Positions 19,197-28,398 of a stretch of DNA of 64,000 nucleotides are shown here, one piece after another (position 1 is the first letter of the stretch; each line of letters begins with the position of its first letter). The stretch is from Vibrio sp. RE88 (lineage in GTDB: Bacteria > Pseudomonadota > Gammaproteobacteria > Enterobacterales > Vibrionaceae): positions 124,001 through 188,000 of the forward strand of contig NZ_VTYQ01000006.1 in assembly GCF_013113835.1 (NCBI RefSeq), written 5' to 3'. Position numbers and translations under genes: made by a program. A model generated the notes under the pieces. That model saw only the letters and a program-made list of their open reading frames with translations. It did no database searches and was not told the origin of the DNA.

Positions 19197-19210
19197 GTAT
19201 TTCTGTATAC

Positions 19211-19825
19211 TCAGCGTCTCTCTTTGACCGCTAGAACACGTTCGACTGAATCTACGATAGCCTGAGTCTGAGGATCAATTTCAACATTCACTTTGTCACC
19301 TTGCTGACGCTGACCAAATAAAGTTCTTTGCAAAGTTTCTGGAATTAAATGGACAGAGAAGCGATTACCTTCAACTTCGCCAATGGTAAGTGAACAACCA
19401 TCTAGACCAATAAAACCTTTCGCTAACACATATCTCATCATGTCCTCAGGTAACTCAAGCCAAACCGTCCTGTTGTTCGGTGTATCGATCACTTCAACGA
19501 TTTCGCTCACCATCGAAATATGCCCAGACATTGTATGACCACCAATCTCATCACCAAATTTGGCAGCGCGCTCAATGTTAACCGAATGACCAACCTCCAA
19601 CTCACCAAGGTTGGTTAACTTCAAAGTAGACTGTATTAGATCGAAAGAAACATGTTCTCCGTCGATTTTGGTGACCGTCAGACAGCAACCATTGTGCGCC
19701 ACCGACGCACCTATAGATAACCCATGACTCATTGATGAATCCAATCGAATTACATGAGTTTGAAACGACTCTTTCTTCTCGATAGCGATGACTTCCGCCA
19801 TTCCCTGAACAATTCCAGTAAACAT
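19211..19825 (-). CDS. ribE: Riboflavin synthase subunit alpha
   Basis: 204 aa from MFTGIVQGM at 19825; the longer open frame (to 19876) has no family support. Two repeated lumazine-binding halves are visible: the first with MSHGLSIGASVAHNGCCLTV, the second with KGFIGLDGCSLTIGEV, each with the family's G-CSLT signature. It dismutates two 6,7-dimethyl-8-ribityllumazine to riboflavin. Divergent from norM, an arrangement I recall from other vibrios. I saw no FMN riboswitch in the short gap. Confidence 0.95.
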   Translation of the reverse strand: MFTGIVQGMAEVIAIEKKESFQTHVIRLDSSMSHGLSIGASVAHNGCCLTVTKIDGEHVSFDLIQSTLKLTNLGELEVGHSVNIERAAKFGDEIGGHTMSGHISMVSEIVEVIDTPNNRTVWLELPEDMMRYVLAKGFIGLDGCSLTIGEVEGNRFSVHLIPETLQRTLFGQRQQGDKVNVEIDPQTQAIVDSVERVLAVKERR

Positions 19826-20001
19826 TGCAAATTCCAGCAGTTTTTCGTGGAGGTTAGTGTGACATTTAATTATCATTTAGCACAACAGCACCATGTATAA
19901 ATTATCGATAACAGTGGTGCTCTCCTCTTTGATTTTCGTGTTGATTCCATAATTTGATTCTGCAGAAGTCAAAGCATCTTTGCTTTCATTGGAGTTTTTA
20001 C

Positions 20002-21372
20002 GTGCATCGATATAAACAAGAAGCGAATAAGCTGATCAAACTGGCCACGCCCGTATTGATTGCTTCCGTCGCGCAGACAGGCATGAGCTTCGTCGATACC
20101 GTCATGGCAGGCGGTGTTAGTGCGACCGATATGGCGGCTGTATCCATTGCATCAAGTATCTGGCTGCCTTCAATACTATTTGGTGTTGGTCTACTCATGG
20201 CATTGGTCCCGGTTGTCGCTCAGCTCAATGGCTCAGGCCGACAGGTTAAGATTCCGTTTGAGATTCAACAAGGTGCCGCGATGGCATTGATCATCTCTAT
20301 TCCCATTATTGGTGTGCTTTTTCAGACTCAAAATATAATGGGCTTGATGAATGTCGAACAGCTAATGGCCGAGAAAACCAACGGTTACATGCATGCTGTC
20401 ATTTATGCTGTGCCGGCCTTTTTGCTTTTCCAAACGTTACGCAGTTTTACTGATGGTATGTCACTCACAAAGCCTGCAATGGTCATTGGCTTCATTGGGC
20501 TGCTGTTCAATATCCCGTTAAACTGGATTTTTGTTTACGGTAAATTTGGTGCCCCAGCACTGGGTGGTGTGGGCTGTGGTGTCGCAACAGCCATTGTTTA
20601 TTGGCTAATGTTGTTTATGTTGCTGTTTTATGTCGTGACGTCCAAACGTGTGGCCCATATCAACCTGTTTGGCCAATTCCACAAACCTCAATTGAAACCT
20701 CTTGTTCGTTTATTCAAGCTAGGCTTTCCAGTTGCAGCAGCGCTATTCTTTGAAGTTACCCTATTTGCTGTCGTTGCACTCTTGGTTGCACCACTTGGAT
20801 CATTGATTGTTGCGGCGCACCAGGTTGCAATTAACTTTTCGTCATTAGTGTTTATGCTGCCGATGAGCATTGGCGCAGCGACCAGTATTCGTGTCGGCCA
20901 CAGTCTTGGAGAGAACAATGTTGAAGGGGCGGCAATCGCCTCTCGTGTAGGTGTCATTGTCGCGGTGTTACTGGCCTTATCAACGGCACTCTTCACGGTT
21001 CTGTTCAGAGAACAAGTTGCATTACTTTACACTGACAACCGCGCCGTTATCGAGATTGCTTTGCAATTGCTGTTATTTGCTGCCATCTATCAAGTTACGG
21101 ATGCCGTACAAGTTGTCGCAGCCGGCGCTTTGAGGGGATACAAAGACATGGCTGCGATCTTCAATCGTACTTTTATCGCCTATTGGATTCTAGGCCTCCC
21201 GATTGGCTACGTTTTAGGAATGACGGACTGGATTGTTGAACCTATGGGCGCTCATGGCTTCTGGATGGGTTTCATTATTGGTCTTTCATCAGCGGCCATC
21301 ATGCTTGGTCTGAGACTGCGCTGGATGCACAAGCAACCTGATGATATCCAATTGGAATTTGCCTCTAAATAA
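20002..21372 (+). CDS. norM: Multidrug/Na+ antiporter NorM (MATE family)
   Basis: 456 aa, the usual NorM length, from a GTG at 20002 (family start M-HRYKQEA...) with GGAG eight bases upstream; the open frame further upstream to 19954 has no support. Twelve membrane segments, with motifs SVAQTGMSFVDTVMAGG and LQTLRSFTDGMS-like regions shared with V. parahaemolyticus NorM. It exports cationic drugs such as fluoroquinolones and ethidium in exchange for sodium. Ends at a strong terminator. Confidence 0.95.
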   Translation: MHRYKQEANKLIKLATPVLIASVAQTGMSFVDTVMAGGVSATDMAAVSIASSIWLPSILFGVGLLMALVPVVAQLNGSGRQVKIPFEIQQGAAMALIISIPIIGVLFQTQNIMGLMNVEQLMAEKTNGYMHAVIYAVPAFLLFQTLRSFTDGMSLTKPAMVIGFIGLLFNIPLNWIFVYGKFGAPALGGVGCGVATAIVYWLMLFMLLFYVVTSKRVAHINLFGQFHKPQLKPLVRLFKLGFPVAAALFFEVTLFAVVALLVAPLGSLIVAAHQVAINFSSLVFMLPMSIGAATSIRVGHSLGENNVEGAAIASRVGVIVAVLLALSTALFTVLFREQVALLYTDNRAVIEIALQLLLFAAIYQVTDAVQVVAAGALRGYKDMAAIFNRTFIAYWILGLPIGYVLGMTDWIVEPMGAHGFWMGFIIGLSSAAIMLGLRLRWMHKQPDDIQLEFASK

Positions 21373-21376
21373 CCCC

Positions 21377-21403
21377 AAAAAGGTCAGCAGTGCTGACCTT
21401 TTT
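21377..21403 (+). terminator. Terminator after norM
   Basis: Twelve-base stem with core GGTCAGC / GCTGACC, loop AGT, A run before and T run after. It starts 4 bp past the norM stop. Confidence 0.88.
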
Positions 21404-21459
21404 TCATTTTCCTCGTAGACTAATAACAAGCCTTGATTGTTTCACTATTTATCACACCT

Positions 21460-22455
21460 ATGCGTATCTTTGTTGTTTTGGTTTCCGTCTTGTCGCTTTC
21501 TGCTTGTGATTTTATCAAGAGCCCTATGGACGCTAGCCTCGACACCTATTTAAGCCGTATCGCCAATGTCCAAGATAGACCTGCGATGCCAATGCCGGAT
21601 AACACCAATGTCTTACTGCCGACCAAACGAGAATTGCATGTTTCCATCCCCAGCATCAGCATAGGCCTGCTCGACAGTTATGAACTTCGAAAGTGCGGTT
21701 TATTCAATCTTGTGGCAGAAAAGAATTCAGTATTAGGTAAAGTTCAGGACCAATTTCGAAACTTCGATTACCAAGTCAAAGTGAGTTACGGCATAGAGCG
21801 CTGCCTAATGAGCCCTGATATTTCTGCTGCACTCAAAACACAATTAGCTTCAATCCAGCAGCAGAAGCTCAATCAATTACCAGCGCACTTCGCCAATTTG
21901 GTGTTTTCGAGTGACGCAATGCGCCACCAGTTAGAAGCAACAGAGTGGCTATCTGTCGAACAAGGCAGAGGCAGCACCCAAGTCATACAAGCGCTCAATC
22001 AACTGGACTCCGGATTTTCAGCCAGTAAAACACTGGATTACACCAGCACCTTAAACGCACTTACGCCCTATCAAGAAGTCTTGGAAAAAAATGCCGTTTT
22101 AGGTCCGCTCAGCTATTCAATGCTCAACGCTGGAAATAAGCTGAGCATCATAACCCAACAGCTAAAAACTTATGATGAAACCATCATATGCGGCCAAGGA
22201 AGAAACACGACTAAGTTTCGCTATCTCAGAAACGTGTTTAATGAGTTTTTCATTGGCGACATACAACCCTACCTCGCCAAGATTGATAGCATTTACAATG
22301 AACTCAACCCAATGATTGACTTTGTCGATACAGGCCACGCCAACTATCAATACCCGATCAGGCAGTATCACCAAGCCTTCAGGGCTGCAACCAAAGAACA
22401 TGTTGAGTATTGGCAAACCTTATTCAAACGTTGTGGAGCGTCTCCTACTCGCTAA
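21460..22455 (+). CDS. DUF3080 family lipoprotein
   Basis: 331 aa from the ATG at 21460; an in-frame TTG at 21433 is less likely. Signal peptide with lipobox LSLSAC (Cys16). The rest is helical and periplasmic, without known catalytic motifs, and fits the DUF3080 family of Vibrio and relatives (function unknown). Its 3' end overlaps the convergent DNA ligase gene by 11 bp. Confidence 0.82.
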   Translation: MRIFVVLVSVLSLSACDFIKSPMDASLDTYLSRIANVQDRPAMPMPDNTNVLLPTKRELHVSIPSISIGLLDSYELRKCGLFNLVAEKNSVLGKVQDQFRNFDYQVKVSYGIERCLMSPDISAALKTQLASIQQQKLNQLPAHFANLVFSSDAMRHQLEATEWLSVEQGRGSTQVIQALNQLDSGFSASKTLDYTSTLNALTPYQEVLEKNAVLGPLSYSMLNAGNKLSIITQQLKTYDETIICGQGRNTTKFRYLRNVFNEFFIGDIQPYLAKIDSIYNELNPMIDFVDTGHANYQYPIRQYHQAFRAATKEHVEYWQTLFKRCGASPTR

Positions 22456-23302
22456 TATGTTCTGGCCTTTCTCTCATATAGCGCGCAAATTTAGGAATAC
22501 CGTTTTGCGTGTAACCGTTGTATCTAAATGTGATGATTGAACCAAGTTTAGGGGGCTGGCGACGCTGTTCATCAGTAAAGCCACTGCCTATATAAAATTC
22601 TAAGCCTGAATCCAACTGAATAAGTAGTGCGCCCATCTGCCCGCTGAACTTTCCCTTTCCGGCTTTATAACCCACAACTAAACCTTCAGCATCCTGATGC
22701 TTCTTCATCTTCAGCAAATCACTACTACGACCAGCTTGGTAGCGGCTTGTGATCTTCCGTAACATCAATCCTTCGCCTTTTTGCTCGCTGACGTTGTCTA
22801 AGTAATGAAAAAGCTCCTGCTCAGAGCGAATCGGCGTATGCTCAATTAATTTGATGTGTGGTGCGTCGATAGAGTCCACCAGATAACGAATATTGTAATA
22901 GCGCTTTTGATAGTCTCCCGCTGCTTGCGGCATATCAAACAGCATGAAATCAATCTGCTTCCAAGATGGTTCAACGGGTTCTTTATCTAAAACCGTTTGT
23001 TGCACAATATGGAACTTGCCCCTCCCTGCCCACAACTCTCCTTCCACGGCATAATCTGGTAACGGTTTAGTGAACCAGTCAGGAGCATGGATGAGCTTTC
23101 CGCTGCGGGTCGTCAATTGAGTGCCATCCCAAATCGCTCGGATGCCATCCAGTTTTTCACTTTTCCAGTAGTCTTCAATGTCCGCGCCGTACTCGTATTG
23201 ATTGGCCTGAACCAAAGGCATATAACTTGATGAGTGGCTGTCTGACCAAGCTTTGCATGATATAGCAACTGCAATTGCGACACTGGTTAACTTAATTTGC
23301 AT
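22445..23302 (-). CDS. Secreted ATP-dependent DNA ligase (Lig E type)
   Basis: 285 aa. The first 20 residues look like a signal peptide (AIAVAISCKAWS). The adenylation motif is KLDGIR, with the nucleotide-accepting Lys50, followed by VEGELWAGRGKF, GEGLMLRK and LLKMKKH; a short OB domain (GQMGALLIQLDSGLEFYIGSG) completes a minimal ligase with no extra DNA-binding domain. Lig E enzymes are periplasmic and linked to DNA uptake or extracellular DNA in Haemophilus, Neisseria and Vibrio. The neighbours give no further clue. Confidence 0.9.
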   Translation of the reverse strand: MQIKLTSVAIAVAISCKAWSDSHSSSYMPLVQANQYEYGADIEDYWKSEKLDGIRAIWDGTQLTTRSGKLIHAPDWFTKPLPDYAVEGELWAGRGKFHIVQQTVLDKEPVEPSWKQIDFMLFDMPQAAGDYQKRYYNIRYLVDSIDAPHIKLIEHTPIRSEQELFHYLDNVSEQKGEGLMLRKITSRYQAGRSSDLLKMKKHQDAEGLVVGYKAGKGKFSGQMGALLIQLDSGLEFYIGSGFTDEQRRQPPKLGSIITFRYNGYTQNGIPKFARYMRERPEHISE

Positions 23303-23458
23303 CCCTAACTCCAGATATTTTCATCCGAAGTGATTCTCAAGGCTCAATGCATAAGTTCAATCAATGCCAGCTAACAATACGAGTAACATCAAAAGTTCTT
23401 TCCTCCTACAGATGTATCAATTACAGCCTCCAGCGCCATTTTTCATTTATAGACATGA

Positions 23459-23473
23459 TTCTCAGTCTGAGAA
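23459..23473. promoter_or_regulatory. Candidate SypG enhancer 1 upstream of sypA
   Basis: Perfect dyad TTCTCA-GTC-TGAGAA. It has the form of the SypG enhancer described upstream of syp promoters in V. fischeri, and the same dyad recurs at three other places in this locus. It lies 71 bp before the -24 element. Confidence 0.72.
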
Positions 23474-23477
23474 AACA

Positions 23478-23498
23478 CGTTTCTCAAATTGAGAAACG
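23478..23498. promoter_or_regulatory. Candidate SypG enhancer 2 upstream of sypA
   Basis: Core TTCTCA-AAT-TGAGAA (23481-23495) extended by three more symmetric bases on each side. Its centre is 22 bp, about two helical turns, from enhancer 1, so two SypG dimers could bind on the same face. Confidence 0.75.
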
Positions 23499-23543
23499 TA
23501 AGAACTATGAATTTAACCAATTGATTTTAAAGTGCATATTTTT

Positions 23544-23559
23544 TGGCACACAAAGTGCC
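23544..23559 (+). promoter_or_regulatory. Sigma-54 promoter of sypA
   Basis: TGGCAC-N5-GTGCC with correct -24/-12 spacing; the -12 GC is present. It lies 34 bp before the sypA start, with both enhancers upstream. The remaining upstream gap, 23303-23458, shows no gene. Confidence 0.75.
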
Positions 23560-23592
23560 TTATCTAAGAAAACTATCTGAGGAGATATCGTC

Positions 23593-23910
23593 ATGGAACT
23601 ACGTAAAATTGAACTAACAAATGAAATTCTGACCCTTCAAATTGATGGCAACTTAGATGCTGACGGCAGTCGATACGCTCAACAGCACATTGATGAAATT
23701 ATCGCTGATCAACATAGCGAAGTTGAAATTGATTTCCGCAATGTTCGTTTTCTTGATTCTTCAGGTGTTGGTGCACTGGTTTACCTATACAAACGCCTAG
23801 TCGAGCGCGAGCGTCAGATGCGCATCGAGAATGTCACTGGCCAACCACTAGAAATCATCAATCTGCTTCGTATCGACAAAGCAATCCCTGTGAACTCTCG
23901 CACTCACTAA
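23593..23910 (+). CDS. sypA: STAS domain protein SypA (anti-sigma antagonist type)
   Basis: 105 aa, a single STAS domain with the core VRFLDSSGVGALVYLYK. Ser56 in DSS is the position that SypE phosphorylates in V. fischeri SypA, where the unphosphorylated form promotes biofilm. Ribosome site GAGGAGATATC. First gene of the syp-type locus, 41 bp before sypB. No SypE gene is visible in this locus, so what modifies Ser56 here is open. Confidence 0.9.
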   Translation: MELRKIELTNEILTLQIDGNLDADGSRYAQQHIDEIIADQHSEVEIDFRNVRFLDSSGVGALVYLYKRLVERERQMRIENVTGQPLEIINLLRIDKAIPVNSRTH

Positions 23911-23951
23911 AACAATAAACGAGATTTCACCCACTAACAGAGGAAGTTGGC

Positions 23952-24791
23952 ATGGTTAATTACATCAAACACATAGCCCTAATTGTACCTATAGTAAGCT
24001 CGATTGGTTGCAGCAGTTACCCCGAAGAGGGTCGCGGAGGCCTTGCTGAGCAGTACATCCAATCTAATTTCACTCCGGTCATGCCAGACGAGCCTCTTGG
24101 CCCAGAGCATGGTCTGCGCTTCGATTGGCAATTAGCAAAACTCCACCTTGATGCACTCATTCGTGAAGGTGCTCGTTGGTGTTTCCCGGCAGCTGTCGTT
24201 CAGGCTCTTGAAAAACAGAATCGAATTGCAAGAGAACTAGAAGGTGGTTTGTTATTAGACGCCGCCAACGACATCGTTATTCAGCGTAAACGCCTGGATG
24301 AACTTGAGAGGCAGCTTGATTATGTGACATCTCAAGCTAAATGTGTCCCACCACATGATGAGTTTTCTTTCCAACAACAATTGGCAATCATCGACAAGCT
24401 CTACAACCTGCTAAACGTTGATAATCAGTTTGCGTTCAATTCTACAGAAGTGAACCCCAAATATATGGGTCATCTTGCCCAAGCAGCCAACATTCTGCGA
24501 GAGCATAAGTCACTAAACCTAACAGTCACTGGTCATGCCGATTCGGTTGGCGATGAACTCCAGAACCAGCAGCTCGCAATGGGCAGAGCAAAACAAGTGA
24601 AACGCTACCTGACCATATTTGGCCTTGAGCCGAAAAGAATAGAAGCAAAATCGCTTGGTGAATCTCTACCTCTTTTCGAAGGTGAATCAGACGGAGTTCG
24701 ACTCACAAACCGTAGGGTTAGCATCGAAGTCGTTGAAACCAACGAGCTAGCAGAAAACAAGTTGAATGGAGGCTATTATCATGTGGAATAA
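23952..24791 (+). CDS. sypB: OmpA-family lipoprotein SypB
   Basis: 279 aa. Signal peptide with lipobox-like SSIGC (Cys about residue 20), a helical middle with heptads, then an OmpA-like peptidoglycan-binding domain: TVTGHADSVGDELQNQQLAMGRAKQV and LTNRRVSIEVV. It probably anchors the export complex to the wall. It overlaps sypC by 11 bp. Confidence 0.9.
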   Translation: MVNYIKHIALIVPIVSSIGCSSYPEEGRGGLAEQYIQSNFTPVMPDEPLGPEHGLRFDWQLAKLHLDALIREGARWCFPAAVVQALEKQNRIARELEGGLLLDAANDIVIQRKRLDELERQLDYVTSQAKCVPPHDEFSFQQQLAIIDKLYNLLNVDNQFAFNSTEVNPKYMGHLAQAANILREHKSLNLTVTGHADSVGDELQNQQLAMGRAKQVKRYLTIFGLEPKRIEAKSLGESLPLFEGESDGVRLTNRRVSIEVVETNELAENKLNGGYYHVE

Positions 24792-26871
24792 ACTCATATT
24801 AATCACCCTAGCATTCCTGTTTGCAGCTTCCGTAAATGCTGAGATGGAACGAGTTCAAGTCGGTGACATGATTCAGGTGAATCTACCAGGCGAAGAAACA
24901 TTAAATAAAGGATTCCCAGTTGATAAACGAGGCCGAATCAACCTACCTGAAGTGGGAGCACTATACGTCGTAGGATATACAGAGAACCAGCTTCAGCAGT
25001 CAGTCCTAAATGCACTAAGCAAAGTTTATCGAGATCTTTCTACTGCATCGGTTTACATCTCAGAGCAGCAAGTTCTTATCTCTATTCAGGGGTACGTAAA
25101 CTCTCCCGGCGAATACACTTTATCGAAAAGTGCAGACGTTCAAATGGCAATTCACGCTGCTGGTGGATTACGTTCGGGTGCGCAGTTAAATAATCTGCTT
25201 CTTAAGCGCGGAAAAGACAAATTTCCTTTTAATTACAAAAGCTTTTTAGATACAGGTGATGAGTCCCTGCTACCTAAACTCAAATCTCTAGACACTATAT
25301 TTGTACCAGCTTCACCCTTGGTGGGTAACATCGAGCAACAGTTTGATGCCAGTAAGTTAGCTAATTCTGGTGATAGTGCTGACAACAGAACTGCGATCAA
25401 GGTATTTGGTGAAGTAAATGCACCGGGTTCTTTCACTTTCAAAAATACTGCAGATTTGGTTGATATCCTCATGCGCGCCGGCGGAGTGACACGTTACGCT
25501 TCTGTGGAGCAGATTCGTGTTATCAGCAATAACAAGCCTCAGATTTTCAATCTGAAAGAGTACTTAGACAGTGGGGATACTTCTCTACTCCCTAACCTTC
25601 AACCAGGCACTACGATTTTCGTCCCTAAACAGGAAGAGGAAATCCGCGCAGGTTCGAACGTTATCTACATCATGGGTGAGGTGAAGAGCCCTGGCGCCTA
25701 CGAAGGGAAAAAAGGCGCTTCGTTTATGGACATTCTGGCCAACGCTGGCGGTCCAACCCGTTACGCAGAATCTCGTCAAATTCGCCTTATCAAAGCGAAT
25801 GGGCAAGTTATCAAGTTTGATTTAACGGCTTACACAGAAGGTTTGACTACCAAAGCTCCACCTCAAATCAATCCCGGTGATGCGATATTTGTTCCAGAGA
25901 AAACCGACATGAATGAGAAGTCGTGGCTAAAGATCTCGCCAGACCGTGCTGTTAATGTCATTGGTGAAGTGGTTCGCCCAGGACGCATCGAATGGTCTGA
26001 TGAAATGGACATGATGCACCTGCTGGCACATGTTGGAGGGCCAACTCTCCGAGCCGACACGTCAAAAATAGAAGTGGTGACACCTAACGGAAAAATGAAG
26101 ACGTTCAATCTTGACGAGTTCATTTTAAATGGAGCACCTATGGCGGATCTGCCTGTCATCAGCGCTGGTACCATTATTCGTGTCCACGATTTACCTCAGG
26201 ATCCATCTGACAATAAATCACAATGGGTACGCCAGAGCTCAGATGCTTCTATATACGTCTTCGGTCAGGTTAATGCTCCGGGCCGCTACCGCTTTACAAA
26301 AGAAATGCATTTTCTGGACATCCTGTCTGCGGCTGATGGTCCAACTAAAGATGCCGATATCCATAACATAAAAATCACTCACAGAGACAAAACCTATTCA
26401 AAAGTCAGCAAACTTAACTTGTCCCTATATTTCGAAACGGGGGATGAGAGCCTTCTACCAAAGATAACCATGGGTGACACCATTTACATCCCTGAGAAAG
26501 ATAAGATTTGGTTGGATACCAGCAAAGAGTCAACTGTTCGAGTGCTGGGTGCAGTTAACAGCCCTGGTCGCTATGTCTTTGATGACAACATGACGATTCT
26601 GGACATTCTAGCTGAAGCTGGTGGCCCCTCTGATCGTGCATATTTAGAAAAGATTTCAATCGTTAATATGTCCTGCTGCCAAGGACAAGCCCGTACCTTT
26701 GACCTAATAGACTTCAGCAAAACTGCCAATATTTACAAGCTCCCAGTGCTTCGTGCAGGTGACACGATTTACATCCCAGACCGCAGCGAAAGCATTCTTG
26801 AAAGAGCACGAGTAGGCCTTGAAGACATCCTACGATTGACAACCACCATCGTATTGATAGGAGCGCTGTAA
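24781..26871 (+). CDS. sypC: Outer-membrane polysaccharide export protein SypC
   Basis: 696 aa from the ATG at 24781, which has GGAGG eight bases upstream. Signal peptide (AASVNA-E), a poly_export domain (VQVGDMIQVNLPGEETLNKGFPVD), then about six SLBB repeats, each of the form GEV-N/K-x-PG ... D-I-L-A-x-A-GG. The C-terminal segment after 'ILERARVGLEDILR' ends in a short hydrophobic helix (TTTIVLIGAL), suited to the outer membrane. It is longer than most Wza-type exporters because of the extra SLBB repeats. It exports the chain across the outer membrane; 1 bp overlap with sypD. Confidence 0.9.
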   Translation: MWNKLILITLAFLFAASVNAEMERVQVGDMIQVNLPGEETLNKGFPVDKRGRINLPEVGALYVVGYTENQLQQSVLNALSKVYRDLSTASVYISEQQVLISIQGYVNSPGEYTLSKSADVQMAIHAAGGLRSGAQLNNLLLKRGKDKFPFNYKSFLDTGDESLLPKLKSLDTIFVPASPLVGNIEQQFDASKLANSGDSADNRTAIKVFGEVNAPGSFTFKNTADLVDILMRAGGVTRYASVEQIRVISNNKPQIFNLKEYLDSGDTSLLPNLQPGTTIFVPKQEEEIRAGSNVIYIMGEVKSPGAYEGKKGASFMDILANAGGPTRYAESRQIRLIKANGQVIKFDLTAYTEGLTTKAPPQINPGDAIFVPEKTDMNEKSWLKISPDRAVNVIGEVVRPGRIEWSDEMDMMHLLAHVGGPTLRADTSKIEVVTPNGKMKTFNLDEFILNGAPMADLPVISAGTIIRVHDLPQDPSDNKSQWVRQSSDASIYVFGQVNAPGRYRFTKEMHFLDILSAADGPTKDADIHNIKITHRDKTYSKVSKLNLSLYFETGDESLLPKITMGDTIYIPEKDKIWLDTSKESTVRVLGAVNSPGRYVFDDNMTILDILAEAGGPSDRAYLEKISIVNMSCCQGQARTFDLIDFSKTANIYKLPVLRAGDTIYIPDRSESILERARVGLEDILRLTTTIVLIGAL

Positions 26872-27566
26872 TGATTATTCCTGCTACATTAACCGAGGTA
26901 GAGCAAATCTACCTCGCGGCCGAATTGGCCGAGGCGCGTTCAGTTTGTCTCACAGGCTGCAATTCAGGTGACGGTGTCACGTCAATTGCATCTGCTTTGG
27001 CGGAAAGATACTTACTCGGTGGGCATAAAACACTTCTGGTGGATCTGAACTTATTCCATCCTGCGTTTGAACCTGCACTAGTCAACGCTGACCAGGGTGA
27101 TGACATAGGTGTGTTACTGGAACATAAATCATCCCACCAGCTTTTCACTGGCTTACCTGTACCGGAACAGACTTCGACGCTTCTAGCTTATAAAGATCCA
27201 AGTGTTTTGAGCAACTCAGTAGATAAATGGTTACAGCACTACGATAGAGTCATTTGCGACACCTCGCCTCTGCTTCATGTAAACCGAGGGAATATACCCG
27301 CTCAAGTCGTCGCCAGCGCATGTGACCAAACAGTATTAGTGGTCATGGGAGGGAAAACATCAACCGGTCAAATCCAGAAATCACAAGAGCTCCTCCAAAG
27401 CCCGAAAATCTCACTACTAGGCTCCATCTTGAACTTGAAGAACCAAGCAACACTCGGTCAGGAAATGGCAAGAGAGATAAGAAGACTGAGGTTTCTTCCC
27501 CAATCATGGAGAGAAAAATGGGCACAAAAACTCCTTACTAACGAGTTTCTGGCTCATTCAGCCTAA
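26871..27566 (+). CDS. sypD: CpsD/CapB-type P-loop protein SypD
   Basis: 231 aa related to bacterial tyrosine autokinases that control polysaccharide polymerisation. The P-loop is GCNSGDGVTSIA, with Val where the catalytic Lys normally stands, and Walker A' is LLVDLNLFHP. No tyrosine occurs in the C-terminal 70 residues, so the usual Tyr-rich autophosphorylation tail is missing. It may act as a non-kinase partner of the SypO chain-length protein. The start overlaps the sypC stop (TAATG). Confidence 0.85.
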   Translation: MIIPATLTEVEQIYLAAELAEARSVCLTGCNSGDGVTSIASALAERYLLGGHKTLLVDLNLFHPAFEPALVNADQGDDIGVLLEHKSSHQLFTGLPVPEQTSTLLAYKDPSVLSNSVDKWLQHYDRVICDTSPLLHVNRGNIPAQVVASACDQTVLVVMGGKTSTGQIQKSQELLQSPKISLLGSILNLKNQATLGQEMAREIRRLRFLPQSWREKWAQKLLTNEFLAHSA

Positions 27567-27575
27567 GGATTGATT

Positions 27576-28376
27576 ATGAAAAAATTTACTTATCTTGCTC
27601 TGCTTACACTCCTCTCAGCGTCCTTACAAGCTGAATCACTTACTTTTGGTGTTGTTCCCCAGCACTCTGCGAGCAAGCTTGCCAAACAATGGGCCCCTAT
27701 CATCGAGTACCTTTCCGAAAGAACAGGGCAAAAGATCATATTTAGCACGGCATCTGACATTCCAACGTTCGAACAACGGCTGAAAAACGGGGAGTATGAT
27801 CTCGCTTATATGAACCCCTACCATTACACCGTCTTCAGCGAATTGCCTGGCTACAAAGCGATTGCAAAAGCTAAAGACAAACGGCTTAAAGGTATCATTG
27901 TCGTCCGAAAAGACAGTGATATTTCCAAACCTGAACAACTGCAAAATGCAGAACTTGCTTTCCCCTCACCTGCAGCCTTCGCGGCAACTGTATTGACTCA
28001 AGCCTATCTGAAACAAAGCGACATAACGTTTGAGCCGTCTTACGTATCATCTCATGATTCCGTCTACTTAGCTGTCGCAAAAGGCTTCTTCCCCGCAGGT
28101 GGCGGAATAATAAGAACCTATATGGCGTTACCTGAGGAAACTCGTGATCAACTGACTCCGATTTGGACCACCAAAGGGTATACCCCCCACGCTATCGCAG
28201 CTCACCCCAATCTCGATAGCAACGTGAAAAGCAAAATTCAACAAGCGCTTATAGAGTTTGACGACTCCCCAGAAGGCCTCGCTCATCTGGAGAAACTTAA
28301 ACTCAAGGGGTTTGTTTCGGCACAAGACAGTGATTGGAATGACGTTAGAGCGCTCAACATTACACTATTGGATTAG
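27576..28376 (+). CDS. PhnD-like periplasmic substrate-binding protein in the sypE position
   Basis: 266 aa from the ATG at 27576 with AAGGA upstream. Signal peptide ending ASLQA-E, then a PhnD/SsuA-type fold: LTFGVVPQHSASKLAKQWAPI, DIPTFEQRLKNGEYDLAYMNPYHY and VVRKDSDI. PhnD-like proteins bind phosphonate, phosphite or similar ligands. No transporter genes are adjacent; the gene lies 9 bp after sypD and 22 bp before the hybrid kinase. It probably presents a small ligand to the kinase sensor, as LuxP does to LuxQ (inference). In V. fischeri this position holds sypE. Confidence 0.85.
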   Translation: MKKFTYLALLTLLSASLQAESLTFGVVPQHSASKLAKQWAPIIEYLSERTGQKIIFSTASDIPTFEQRLKNGEYDLAYMNPYHYTVFSELPGYKAIAKAKDKRLKGIIVVRKDSDISKPEQLQNAELAFPSPAAFAATVLTQAYLKQSDITFEPSYVSSHDSVYLAVAKGFFPAGGGIIRTYMALPEETRDQLTPIWTTKGYTPHAIAAHPNLDSNVKSKIQQALIEFDDSPEGLAHLEKLKLKGFVSAQDSDWNDVRALNITLLD

Positions 28377-28398
28377 TCATCGACGGGAGTACCTTGCT

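Noticed and set aside
23347..23580. Plus-strand open frame upstream of sypA
   Set aside because: It runs through both SypG-type dyads and the sigma-54 promoter, which explain this region better; no ribosome site.
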